Below, piece after piece: positions 8,585 to 17,262 of a DNA stretch of 41,504 bases; position 1 is the stretch's first letter, and each line of letters starts with the position of its first letter. This DNA comes from CAMCFD01 sp965661355 (lineage in GTDB: Bacteria; Pseudomonadota; Alphaproteobacteria; Rickettsiales; UBA1997): NCBI GenBank assembly GCA_965661355.1, contig CBFIDI010000008.1, positions 1 through 41,504 of the forward strand, written 5' to 3'. The notes below the pieces were generated by a model that was given only the letters and a program-made list of their open reading frames with translations, was not told where the DNA came from and ran no database searches. Both the position numbers and the translations under genes were made by a program.

Positions 8585-11500
8585 ATGCCTAATTTAAAAG
8601 AGCAATTTTCAGAAATTCTTTTTAAAAGTTTACGCCAAGAAGCCAGTGCTGATTTTAAAAATTCGCATTATAAATATCAGACTGAACTTGCTCGCGATCT
8701 AAAAAATAATCATGACAAAGCTAGAGATAGCGCCAGAAATTCTCATAATGTACATATAACTAGTTTTATTAGTGAAGGCGGTAATGTTGATGAATATGGT
8801 GACGGAATTGCCGCTGGTTCAGGCGAATTAACTAAAACAGAACTTCGTTATCTAAATCCCAGATGGTCTACTCTTATTAACGAGAATGTGAAAGCACACA
8901 CAGCTGCAATAACTCAAGGAGGGAATTCTGGCAGAAATGGTGTAAGGGCTAGTTTTGATTATGTTGTAAAATCGGTTGATGAATATAAAGATCTTGCCAG
9001 AATTGATGATGATAAAGCGATGAAGTCTTATTTGCAACTTTATGCAGATTTCATGGTTGATATTTATAAAGATTATGCATTGAAAGCTAGTATACTCAGA
9101 GAAAGTATAAACAATCTACAAAAAGCTGTAGATAAGAAAGAAATTACTCAAGAGGAAGCAGACAAAGAAAAGGCAAATTTGAGAGAAAATGTTGAGCATT
9201 TCCAACGAACTATTGAAAACCCACAAGAGGCATTTAAAACATTTATTAATAACAAAAAAGAAGATATTGAAAAATTTGGCGATGAACTTGGTAAGGTAAG
9301 TGAACAAGAAGAATTGTTTAAAGGTGAAAGCAAGGAAGAAAAATCAAAGATTGAAGCAAAAATAAAAGGAATAGAAAAATTTGCCAAAAATAAAGCGCGC
9401 CAAACTTTCAACCCAGAAAGAAATGTAAGGCAAGAAGGCGATGAAATTTTAGGAATAGATTTTGCCGCTAGGTTAGAAACGCTTTTGCAAGAAAGGCAAG
9501 AAATTAAAGAAAGAGTTAAGGCTGGTGATGACCGTGCTACGCATAACAGTGATGATCCTATTTATGATGCTGGCAGATCTGAAGAAGAAAGTGCTCAAGG
9601 TGATTACCCTATTTATGATCTTGGTAATATTAAAGAGGGTAAAGATCAAAAAAGACTTGCTGAAATAGAAGGTTTATTGTCAAATACAGAAGAATTACTA
9701 AATCACTTCAAGTCTTTGAGAGAAAGAGAAAAAGCCGCCACTACACTTCAGGCTGCTTTTCGTGGTACAATGGCACGGAAAAGTGTGAATAAAATGCGAA
9801 AGCAAGAAGAAGCCAAAGCTCAAAGAGAAGCTGAAGACGCCGAAGCCGAAGCCGCCAGAAAAGACGCCAAAGCCGCCGAAGACGCCAGAAAAGACGCCGA
9901 AGACGCCGCCGCCACTATAATTCAAACTGCTTATCGCGGTCATCAAGTAAGGAAAAAAGAAGCCGAAGCCGCCAGAAAAGACGCCAAAGCCGCCGAAGAC
10001 GCCAGAAAAGCCGCCCAAGACGCCGCCAAAAGAGACGCCGCCGCCACTATAATTCAAGCTGCTTATCGTGGCTATCAAGCAAAGAAAAAAGAAGCCGAAG
10101 CCGCCAAAGCCGCCGAAGACGCCAGAAAAGACGCCGAAGACGCCGCCAAAAGAGACGCCGCCGCCAGAGTAATTCAGGGGTTTTATCGCGGTCATCAAGT
10201 AAGGAATGAGAAAAAAAGGATTGTAGAAAAATATGAAGGATTATTTACAGAAGACAATTATCCTATCACTGTCGATCGTGAAGGGTTTTTAGATCAGATT
10301 TTTTCTTATAAAAACGAAGACGGTAGAGATAAAAGTAAAGATACCGCAATGGTTTCGGTATATAACCCGAAAAAAGGGACTTATGAAATAAAAGAAATTA
10401 CTAGAGACGAAGCTAAAAAATTAATGCCATATATTGTTTGTGGCCACTCAAATGAAGACTCAAATTTAACGCATAAAAACGATCATATTACCTTTGAAAG
10501 TTCGGGAGTTTTTTATTCTGAGTTTAAGTCTAAAGATGGCGGAGTTGCCGCTTTGCATGAAATGATTGCGCAAGCCAGAGCAAAATCGAAAGGTGCCGAC
10601 CCCGAATTTCATAGCCATGTTATAGCTAAGGTTGAAGGCGAGCCAGAGGCTGTTCTTGACCCAAATGGTAAAATAATTTACGACACAGTTATTGTTCATG
10701 ATGAAAATGGCGAACCCGTATTAGAAAATGGCCAACCCGTAACAAAAGAGGTACCAAGAATTAACCGACAGGTAGACACGCCATATTCTGTTGTTCATCA
10801 AGAAGGCAGCGTTGTAACCCATACTTTTGTTAAAAAAGATTTTATTGAAGCTGCAATTAACGGTGACTCAGGGGCTGCGAAAGAATTAACTGAAGACGAT
10901 TTAAAGCAGTTAGAAATTGATGCTAAAAAAGAATTTAAAGGCCAAGGAAATCTTGCAAAAGAAGCACTTGCAAGAAAAAAACAAGAGGTTGCAAAACAAA
11001 AAGAAGAATTAGAAGCAAAACAAAAAGAAGAATTAGAAGCTAAGCAGCAAAAATTAAAAGATAAACAGGAAGAATTAGCAGATAAGAAAGGTAAGCTAAA
11101 GGATGATTCTGGGCAAGAAGAAAAAGACGCTGTAGAAAAACTAGAACAAGAATTTGGTGCGCTGAAAAACAATATTGAACAGCTAGAAACTTCGAATAAA
11201 GAGGCGTTAGATCAAATTCAAGAGCCAGAATTAGATGAAAGATTTAGCGATGAAAACGCAGAAAAGCAAATTAATGAAATTTTTGAAGAGCTTAAACTCT
11301 CAAAACAAGCAGAATCCGTCAATGAAAAAGAAAAAGAAAGAAGATTATACCATATTAAAAGAGCTGAAAAACAACTTGAAGAGATGGATGATGGTCCTGA
11401 AAAAGATCGCCTTGTTAAAACAATTGTTAAATCGGCTTTACGAGAAGAGTTTCAAGAGAAAGTAGGTTGTTTAATTCGCGAGGGTCGCCTAGATTCTTCG

Positions 11501-14488
11501 CTTCATCATAAAGCTTCGGGTGGTGTGCTTGATAATTTAAGCAGTAAAAACCCTGGTTATTTTCGTGGGTCTGGCAAGGCTATAAAAAGCTTGCAAAATG
11601 TTCCTGATGCCGATGGCCCTTACGGAATTTCTATTACGCAAGGTTTGGGAACCGAAGGTTCTTATAATAAAAAAGTAACATTTTATTTTGATAAAGATAA
11701 TCCCAACTCAGTTTTCGACACTGCAAGAATAGCAATTCCGGGAACACCTTGCCATATTGCTGTCAGAATTGCAAAGAAAGATGGTCCGGTTACATATTAT
11801 AAAAATGGCATTAAAGTTACCGAAAACTTCAAGGCTGGTGAAGTTATTATTGACGAAAACACGCTTTTATATCACGATGGCCAACAATATGTTCCGGTTA
11901 AAGTTCATAAAACAAATGCTATTAACGCTAAAAACTCTGCTGCTGTTAGTGGGGGCCAAAATAATTTGTCGCAAGTTTTCAAAGCCAAAGGTGATGCTGA
12001 TAGAATTTTAAAATGCTATAATCAAATGAACATTATGGCTTCGTCAATTGCGGTTGATGGACAAACGGCAACTTCTGAAATGGCCGCGGCGGTTAAATTA
12101 AAAGGGAAAGATCCTATAAGGGCCAGAATGCCAAAGGTTTCGGCGGCCGTAATTGTTGAAACAAAAGAAGGTGAAAAAGACACGGTAAGAAGAGCACAAT
12201 TCACCAGAAAAATACCTGGTGCCAAAGAAAACCCCTTAAAAGGTGCCAAATGGCAAGTTGATTCTTCAAATTCGCTAAAACCGGAAGAGTTTGTCGAAAA
12301 TAGAGAAATTCTTTTATCGGTTCCAGCTTTTGACGAAGAAAGTGATGCGCAAGCCACCGAAAAAGATAAAGAAAAATTACAAGAATTAAAGGAAAATGCT
12401 AGAATTAAAGTCAGAATTTTAACCGAAGCCGACTTTACACAAAAAGTCAAAGATGGCGATTCAACGAAAATTGTTAAAACCAAGCATTATATTGATCAAA
12501 ATGGTAAAACAGTAAAAGGCCTAAAACCCGGTGATACTTATGTTGATAAATCTTTTTATAAGAAGGACGGCACAGAATTTAGCAGAGAAGAAATTGAACA
12601 GCAATATGGTAAAAAATATTTTCAATCTTTATTAAAAATAAGGGCTGCGGCAGTTACCGAAGATCAATTCAAAGACCAAGAAAAAACTATGCTTGGCTAT
12701 GCAAGAAAAGGTAATATTGAAGAATTAAAGAAAATATTTGCAGATTTTGAGGATAGAGAGCAAAAAGTTCAAGATAAAATATTGCAAAACCAAGAATTTG
12801 AAGCATTTACCAGTAAAGAAGAAAGGGCTGAAATTAGATCGAAATTAATGACGGCCGCAATGAAAGATTTTGCTATTGACATTTTTGCAACCAATGAAGA
12901 GGGTCAAGATGCACTAGAAATTGCAGCTTTGAATAATCATGGTGAAATGGTTGAATTTTTAATTGAAAAAGGATTTGTAGCCAGTAAAGCTTTGGTTAAA
13001 GAAATTAAAAAGCGCGGTCTTAACCCAGAAGAAAATAAATGGGTTGAAACATTGATAAATTCATCTAAAACTTCTGCTAGTAAAGAATTTAGCAAAAAAG
13101 GATCGGCTGAAAAATATGAAGAACGAGCTTACAAAAAAGTTTTTGGCAAAAATGCTAAGCCTGATGAAAGTTCATTAAATAAATATGATGAAAAACTTAC
13201 AGAACTTTCAAGATCTTATGAAAAAGATCTAGAAAATGCAGATAGCGATGAAACTAAAGAACAGCTAAAACAAAAATTTGAAGAAGATAAAGTTAAAATT
13301 GTAAAAGAACTTACTGATGAAGCTAAGATTCTTGAAAATGTGACTACAAGATATGAGCGTTTAACTGGTAATTCTTTATCGGAATTTGAGAGGGCCTCTG
13401 TCGAAAAAATTTCTGAGCCATATTACAAAAAATTACAGGATTTATCTAAAAAACACAATTTTGAAATTTCTGAAGAAAGCAAAGAAAGAGCCCCTAATGA
13501 AGCTTTATCTTACCATGCAATATTTACTGATGTCTTGCCAATTAATGGCACACAAAGCAATGCAATGGTTGGTGGAGATTTACTAGAATTTAACGGCGTT
13601 AAAGATGAAGGGCAGAATGAAGGCCAGTTTGAAGTTACCCTTACAGAAATTCCTGAAAGTTTAGTTGGGGTTTACAGAGCCGGCTTTAAAGGCATGCCAG
13701 GAAGGCAATTTCTTCCTGGAGGAAATGAGTTAAAAAGCGATCAAAAACTTACATTAAAGCTAAAACCTGACAATAAAGGTAATCTTAAAGTTGTTGGCTA
13801 TGCAATTAAAGATAAATATGGAGCTGTCATAAAAGAAGAAAAGGTTGATGTTAGATCTAACTTAGAATTTGACAAAGCGTTACAAAAATTTGCTTCTGAA
13901 AATTTCAATTATAAAGATGAATATCAGCAAAAAAGAGATGAGTTTTTAAAGGCCGTTGAAGATAACGATGAAGAAAAGGTTGAAGAAATTATTGAGTTTA
14001 ATAATGGTTTAGATGACAAACAGCGTGAAAAGCTAGACCTTGCTGGCGCAAAAAAGAAATCTCCTTTAAATGCCTTAAAAATTGCCGCAATCAATAAAGA
14101 GAGTAACCTAGATAGAGACGGCGATGGTAAAATTACCGGTCCAAAGGGCGTAGCTAAATTATTAATTGACAATGGATTGGGAGATTTAGAATCATTTGCA
14201 GATTATTTGCCCAAAAAAGACAAAAAAGAACTTTTAGAAAGCCAAAATAACAAAACAGAAGAAAATTACGCAGTGCCAACTTTCTTTGGAGAAGGTGCAA
14301 ATGAAGAAGGGCTATACGCGGTAGTAGGACCAGCACCAGCGCAACCACCAGCTACCCCCTCTAGAACAACAACACCAACACAACCAACGACGGATTATGA
14401 AGAACCTGCGCCAAGCACAAGCCCAGCTAAACCAAAGGCCATGCCATTGGAAGTGGATAATGATCTTTCTCGAGCCACCAGTGTATAA
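8585..14488 (+). CDS. Giant effector-like protein with IQ motifs, EPIYA-like tyrosines, ankyrin-like segments and an EF-hand-like loop
   Basis: I do not recognise this 1967-residue protein as a named family. It has no Sec signal peptide or membrane segment. Residues 165-270 are charged and helical. Two EPIYA-like sites follow, DDPIYD (Tyr327) and DYPIYD (Tyr344). Four IQ motifs of the form [IL]QxxxRGxxx[RK] start at 388, 446, 490 and 530, joined by Ala/Glu/Lys/Arg helices. A coiled coil covers about 795-880 and an unknown mixed region about 960-1330. Ankyrin-like segments lie at 1369-1468 and about 1782-1870; the second is interrupted by an EF-hand-like loop, DRDGDGKITGPK (1843-1854). The tail has ENYAVP (Tyr1895), EEGLYAVV (Tyr1911), DYEEP (Tyr1938) and a Pro/Thr/Ser-rich end. 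IQ motifs bind calmodulin in eukaryotes, and EPIYA-like tyrosines are phosphorylated by host kinases in known effectors. A secreted host-interaction role, perhaps by type IV or type I secretion, is inference. The gene is monocistronic with a clear AAAGG ribosome site. Confidence 0.85.
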   Translation: MPNLKEQFSEILFKSLRQEASADFKNSHYKYQTELARDLKNNHDKARDSARNSHNVHITSFISEGGNVDEYGDGIAAGSGELTKTELRYLNPRWSTLINENVKAHTAAITQGGNSGRNGVRASFDYVVKSVDEYKDLARIDDDKAMKSYLQLYADFMVDIYKDYALKASILRESINNLQKAVDKKEITQEEADKEKANLRENVEHFQRTIENPQEAFKTFINNKKEDIEKFGDELGKVSEQEELFKGESKEEKSKIEAKIKGIEKFAKNKARQTFNPERNVRQEGDEILGIDFAARLETLLQERQEIKERVKAGDDRATHNSDDPIYDAGRSEEESAQGDYPIYDLGNIKEGKDQKRLAEIEGLLSNTEELLNHFKSLREREKAATTLQAAFRGTMARKSVNKMRKQEEAKAQREAEDAEAEAARKDAKAAEDARKDAEDAAATIIQTAYRGHQVRKKEAEAARKDAKAAEDARKAAQDAAKRDAAATIIQAAYRGYQAKKKEAEAAKAAEDARKDAEDAAKRDAAARVIQGFYRGHQVRNEKKRIVEKYEGLFTEDNYPITVDREGFLDQIFSYKNEDGRDKSKDTAMVSVYNPKKGTYEIKEITRDEAKKLMPYIVCGHSNEDSNLTHKNDHITFESSGVFYSEFKSKDGGVAALHEMIAQARAKSKGADPEFHSHVIAKVEGEPEAVLDPNGKIIYDTVIVHDENGEPVLENGQPVTKEVPRINRQVDTPYSVVHQEGSVVTHTFVKKDFIEAAINGDSGAAKELTEDDLKQLEIDAKKEFKGQGNLAKEALARKKQEVAKQKEELEAKQKEELEAKQQKLKDKQEELADKKGKLKDDSGQEEKDAVEKLEQEFGALKNNIEQLETSNKEALDQIQEPELDERFSDENAEKQINEIFEELKLSKQAESVNEKEKERRLYHIKRAEKQLEEMDDGPEKDRLVKTIVKSALREEFQEKVGCLIREGRLDSSLHHKASGGVLDNLSSKNPGYFRGSGKAIKSLQNVPDADGPYGISITQGLGTEGSYNKKVTFYFDKDNPNSVFDTARIAIPGTPCHIAVRIAKKDGPVTYYKNGIKVTENFKAGEVIIDENTLLYHDGQQYVPVKVHKTNAINAKNSAAVSGGQNNLSQVFKAKGDADRILKCYNQMNIMASSIAVDGQTATSEMAAAVKLKGKDPIRARMPKVSAAVIVETKEGEKDTVRRAQFTRKIPGAKENPLKGAKWQVDSSNSLKPEEFVENREILLSVPAFDEESDAQATEKDKEKLQELKENARIKVRILTEADFTQKVKDGDSTKIVKTKHYIDQNGKTVKGLKPGDTYVDKSFYKKDGTEFSREEIEQQYGKKYFQSLLKIRAAAVTEDQFKDQEKTMLGYARKGNIEELKKIFADFEDREQKVQDKILQNQEFEAFTSKEERAEIRSKLMTAAMKDFAIDIFATNEEGQDALEIAALNNHGEMVEFLIEKGFVASKALVKEIKKRGLNPEENKWVETLINSSKTSASKEFSKKGSAEKYEERAYKKVFGKNAKPDESSLNKYDEKLTELSRSYEKDLENADSDETKEQLKQKFEEDKVKIVKELTDEAKILENVTTRYERLTGNSLSEFERASVEKISEPYYKKLQDLSKKHNFEISEESKERAPNEALSYHAIFTDVLPINGTQSNAMVGGDLLEFNGVKDEGQNEGQFEVTLTEIPESLVGVYRAGFKGMPGRQFLPGGNELKSDQKLTLKLKPDNKGNLKVVGYAIKDKYGAVIKEEKVDVRSNLEFDKALQKFASENFNYKDEYQQKRDEFLKAVEDNDEEKVEEIIEFNNGLDDKQREKLDLAGAKKKSPLNALKIAAINKESNLDRDGDGKITGPKGVAKLLIDNGLGDLESFADYLPKKDKKELLESQNNKTEENYAVPTFFGEGANEEGLYAVVGPAPAQPPATPSRTTTPTQPTTDYEEPAPSTSPAKPKAMPLEVDNDLSRATSV
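9746..10213 (+). repeat. In-frame tandem IQ-motif/helical-linker repeats
   Basis: Four repeat units encode IQ motifs at residues 388-401, 446-459, 490-503 and 530-543, with linkers built from A, E, D, K and R. At DNA level the block beginning GAAGCCGAAGCCGCCAGAAA recurs at 9842 and 9959, and a variant at 10091. The spacings are 117 and 132 bp (39 and 44 codons). The near identity of the linkers implies recent duplication. Alanine is almost always GCC here, making this the most GC-rich part of the gene. Confidence 0.85.
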
Positions 14489-14570
14489 ATTTATAAATTA
14501 TTAATAAAAACAAGACGCAACCAACGATTTATTGGCTTTTTATGATGAAGTTATTAATTAAATTCGTATA

Positions 14571-14702
14571 ATACCAAATCCCATCTTTAAACACCAATTT
14601 ATCCGTCCGTAATTTAATTATTAAATTCATAAAAAATTCAACATATTCGTTGTTGTTTCCTTGTTTTTGATAAAATTTACTATTTAAAGATAGAACTTGA
14701 TA
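14571..14702 (-). repeat. Interspersed palindromic repeat, full-length 132-bp copy
   Basis: The ends ATACCAAATCCCATCTTTAA at 14571 and, in reverse complement from 14702, ATATCAAGTTCTATCTTTAA match at all but four positions. The interior carries ATCCGTCCGTAATTTAATTA (14601-14620) and, at the other side, TTGTTTTTGATAAAATTTAC. Its first roughly 55 bp are nearly identical to the reverse complement of the copy at 8304-8385. The two copies therefore flank the giant gene in opposite orientation. Confidence 0.7.
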
Positions 14703-14777
14703 TTAATTATTCTTTACAATAATTATCTTAATGAAATTTTTTATCTATTAATCGTCAATTATCAAATTTAAATGGTG

Positions 14778-16790
14778 TTAATTATTAAGTTTAAACCTTT
14801 CAAGCTCTTGAATTTGATCGCGAATTTTTGTGGCTTTTTCAAATTCTAATTCCGAAGCTGCTGTAATCATTTCTTTTTTCATTTCGTTAATTTTTTCGTC
14901 ATATTTTTTTAACTCGCCTTTTTTTGCCAGTGCAATTAAGTTTTTAATTTCGTCGGGCGCATCATTTTTGATCTTTTCTTTCTTACTTGAATAAAGATTC
15001 GAAAGCGCCGAACCAATGGCTTTGTTGGTGGTTTTTGGCGTTATATTATGTTTTTTATTATGCGCAATTTGAATTTTTCGACGTCTTTTTGTCTCTTCTA
15101 AAGAGGCTTTAATTGACTTTGTTTCTTTGTCGGCGTAAAGAATAACGCGCCCCTCGCTGTTTCTGGCAGCGCGGCCAATTGTTTGAATTAAAGAAGTTTC
15201 ATTTCTTAAAAAGCCTTCTTTGTCGGCGTCAAGAATTGCTACCAACGCACATTCCGGAATATCTAATCCTTCGCGCAATAAATTTACACCAACTAAACAA
15301 TCATATTTTCCAAGGCGTAAATCTTGAATAATTTCAATTCTATCTAGCGTGTCGACATCAGAATGCATATAAACTACATTAATTCCAATTTCAGACAAAT
15401 AATCTGTTAAATCTTCGGCCATTTTTTTGGTTAGCGTTGTTACCAAAGTTCTAAATCCTTGATCTTTTGTTTTTTGAACTTCGCCAATTAAGTCGTCAAT
15501 CTGAGTTTTGGCTGGGCGAATTTCACATGGCGGATCAATCAAGCCGGTGGGGCGAATTATTTGCTCGACAATTTCAGAGTCGGTTTCGGCCCTTTCATAT
15601 TTTCCAGGTGTCGCAGAAACATAAATTGTTTGTGGTTTAAAACTTTGCCATTCTTCAAATTTTAGCGGGCGATTATCCATTGCGCTTGGTAAGCGAAATC
15701 CATGCTCGACCAAGGTTGACTTTCTGGCGTAATCGCCTTTGTACATTGCGCCAATTTGCGGAACGCTAACATGGCTTTCATCAACAAATAATAAAGCATC
15801 TTGCGGCAAATATTCAAATAAGGTTGGTGGCGCAAAGCCTTTTTCGCGGCCAGTCAAATAGCGCGAATAATTTTCAATTCCTTTGCAAGTTCCTGTTGTT
15901 AGCATCATCTCCATATCGTAAGTAACGCGCTGTTTTAAGCGCTCGTAAGACAAATGATTGCCTTGTTGCTCATATTGGTCAAGGCGATTATTTAAGTCTT
16001 GTTTAATTTGCTTAAGTGCGCCATGCATATTTTCTTCGGGTGCAACATAGTGCGAATTTGGATAAAGTGCAATTTCTGTCAGTTTTTCGTAAATTTCGCC
16101 AGTTAGCGGATCGAACTCGTCAATTTGATCAATTTCATCGCCAAAAAAACTAAGTCGCCACGCTCTGTCTTCAAGATGTGAAGCAAAAATATCGACCGTG
16201 TCGCCACGAACTCTAAATGATCCGCGTTCAAAAGCGATATCGTTGCGCGAATATTGAAGATCGACAAAGCGCTGCAAAACTTTTTGGCGGCTTATTTCTT
16301 CGTTAAGCTTAAGACGCAGAACCATTTTTGAATAAAATTCTGGCGAACCAATACCATAAATACAAGAAACCGATGCAACAATAATTGTGTCGCGGCGCTC
16401 GAATAATGCGCGCGTAGCCTTGTGGCGCAAGCGATCAATTTGCTCATTAATGGCTGAATCTTTTTCAATAAAAGTATCGGTTTTAGGAATGTAAGCCTCG
16501 GGTTGATAATAATCGTAAAATGAAACAAAATAACCAACTTCATTATCAGGAAAAAAATCTTTCATCTCGCCATAAATCTGCGCCGCTAAAGTTTTGTTAT
16601 GCGCCATTATTAAAGTAGGGCGCTGGGTTTTTTCAATAATATTGGCCATCGTAAAAGTTTTGCCCGAGCCGGTTATTCCAAGTAAAATTTGGTCTTTTTT
16701 ATTTTGTTTAACTCCTTTTAAAAGCTTTGAAATAGCCTGAATTTGATCTCCGGCGGGCTTGAACCTTGATTTTATTTTAAAATTTGTCAT
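14778..16790 (-). CDS. uvrB: Excinuclease ABC subunit B, UvrB
   Basis: UvrB is the damage-verifying helicase-like subunit of nucleotide excision repair. It is loaded by UvrA and recruits UvrC. The 670-residue length is normal. Visible elements are Walker A GITGSGKT at 38-45, the beta-hairpin block YYQPEAYIPKTDTFIEKDSA that clamps DNA, DESHVSVPQIGAMY, the ATPase motif VSATPGKYE, GVNLLREGLDIPE, QTIGRAARN, and a C-terminal UVR domain (about 630-668) that docks UvrC. It starts with ATG and has no strong Shine-Dalgarno. The gene is alone between two long spacers, and uvrA and uvrC are not in the window. It faces the giant gene convergently, with a repeat copy between them. Confidence 0.97.
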   Translation of the reverse strand: MTNFKIKSRFKPAGDQIQAISKLLKGVKQNKKDQILLGITGSGKTFTMANIIEKTQRPTLIMAHNKTLAAQIYGEMKDFFPDNEVGYFVSFYDYYQPEAYIPKTDTFIEKDSAINEQIDRLRHKATRALFERRDTIIVASVSCIYGIGSPEFYSKMVLRLKLNEEISRQKVLQRFVDLQYSRNDIAFERGSFRVRGDTVDIFASHLEDRAWRLSFFGDEIDQIDEFDPLTGEIYEKLTEIALYPNSHYVAPEENMHGALKQIKQDLNNRLDQYEQQGNHLSYERLKQRVTYDMEMMLTTGTCKGIENYSRYLTGREKGFAPPTLFEYLPQDALLFVDESHVSVPQIGAMYKGDYARKSTLVEHGFRLPSAMDNRPLKFEEWQSFKPQTIYVSATPGKYERAETDSEIVEQIIRPTGLIDPPCEIRPAKTQIDDLIGEVQKTKDQGFRTLVTTLTKKMAEDLTDYLSEIGINVVYMHSDVDTLDRIEIIQDLRLGKYDCLVGVNLLREGLDIPECALVAILDADKEGFLRNETSLIQTIGRAARNSEGRVILYADKETKSIKASLEETKRRRKIQIAHNKKHNITPKTTNKAIGSALSNLYSSKKEKIKNDAPDEIKNLIALAKKGELKKYDEKINEMKKEMITAASELEFEKATKIRDQIQELERFKLNN

Positions 16791-17262
16791 CTATTTTGTT
16801 TTGGTAGAATAATTTGCAATATTATCTTCATAACTTTAGTACTAAGTTCAACTTTTAACTGCTAAATCCACCGCTAAAAACTTACCAAGGCGTTGGCCAC
16901 GATTTGTCTTTGCTAGTAATTTATAAATCAAATTATTTAGCTCTTAATTAGTATTTAAAGGTTGATTTTGGTTGCAGCATTGAGCTTAAAATAATAACAA
17001 AATTTTTAAAGAAAGTAAAGTCTGAAAAACGATATTGTTTGAATCTATCTAAAGCTACATAAAATATTTTGCCTTTACCCAGATTTAGAAATAGTGCCTG
17101 ATATATAAATTGCTAAAATTTGATCAATAAATTGAAAATGTCGTAATATCGCTATTTCAAACTTATAATCGGCTATTTATCTGTTAAAATTTAACCAATA
17201 AATTCATTAGAAATTATTAATATCCACCGAGATTGCTAATTTTTAGCCCTTAATGATCAATT
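16791..17262. other. Spacer between uvrB and hscA with degraded repeat pieces
   Basis: No coding frame is supported in these 472 bp. Two related stretches, GCTAAAATTTGATCAATAAA (near 17111) and GTTAAAATTTAACCAATAAA (near 17183), resemble one flank of the interspersed repeat. A GTATTTAAAGGTTGATTTTG stretch (16951-16970) resembles its terminal part. No ferredoxin gene is found after hscA, where fdx often sits. Confidence 0.5.

Noticed and set aside
9698..10198. A 166-codon minus-strand frame, very Gly/Phe-rich, opposite the IQ repeats
   Set aside because: It is the antisense shadow of the Ala/Glu/Lys-coding repeats, where GCC and GAA repeats read as Gly and Phe. It has no ribosome site or family match.
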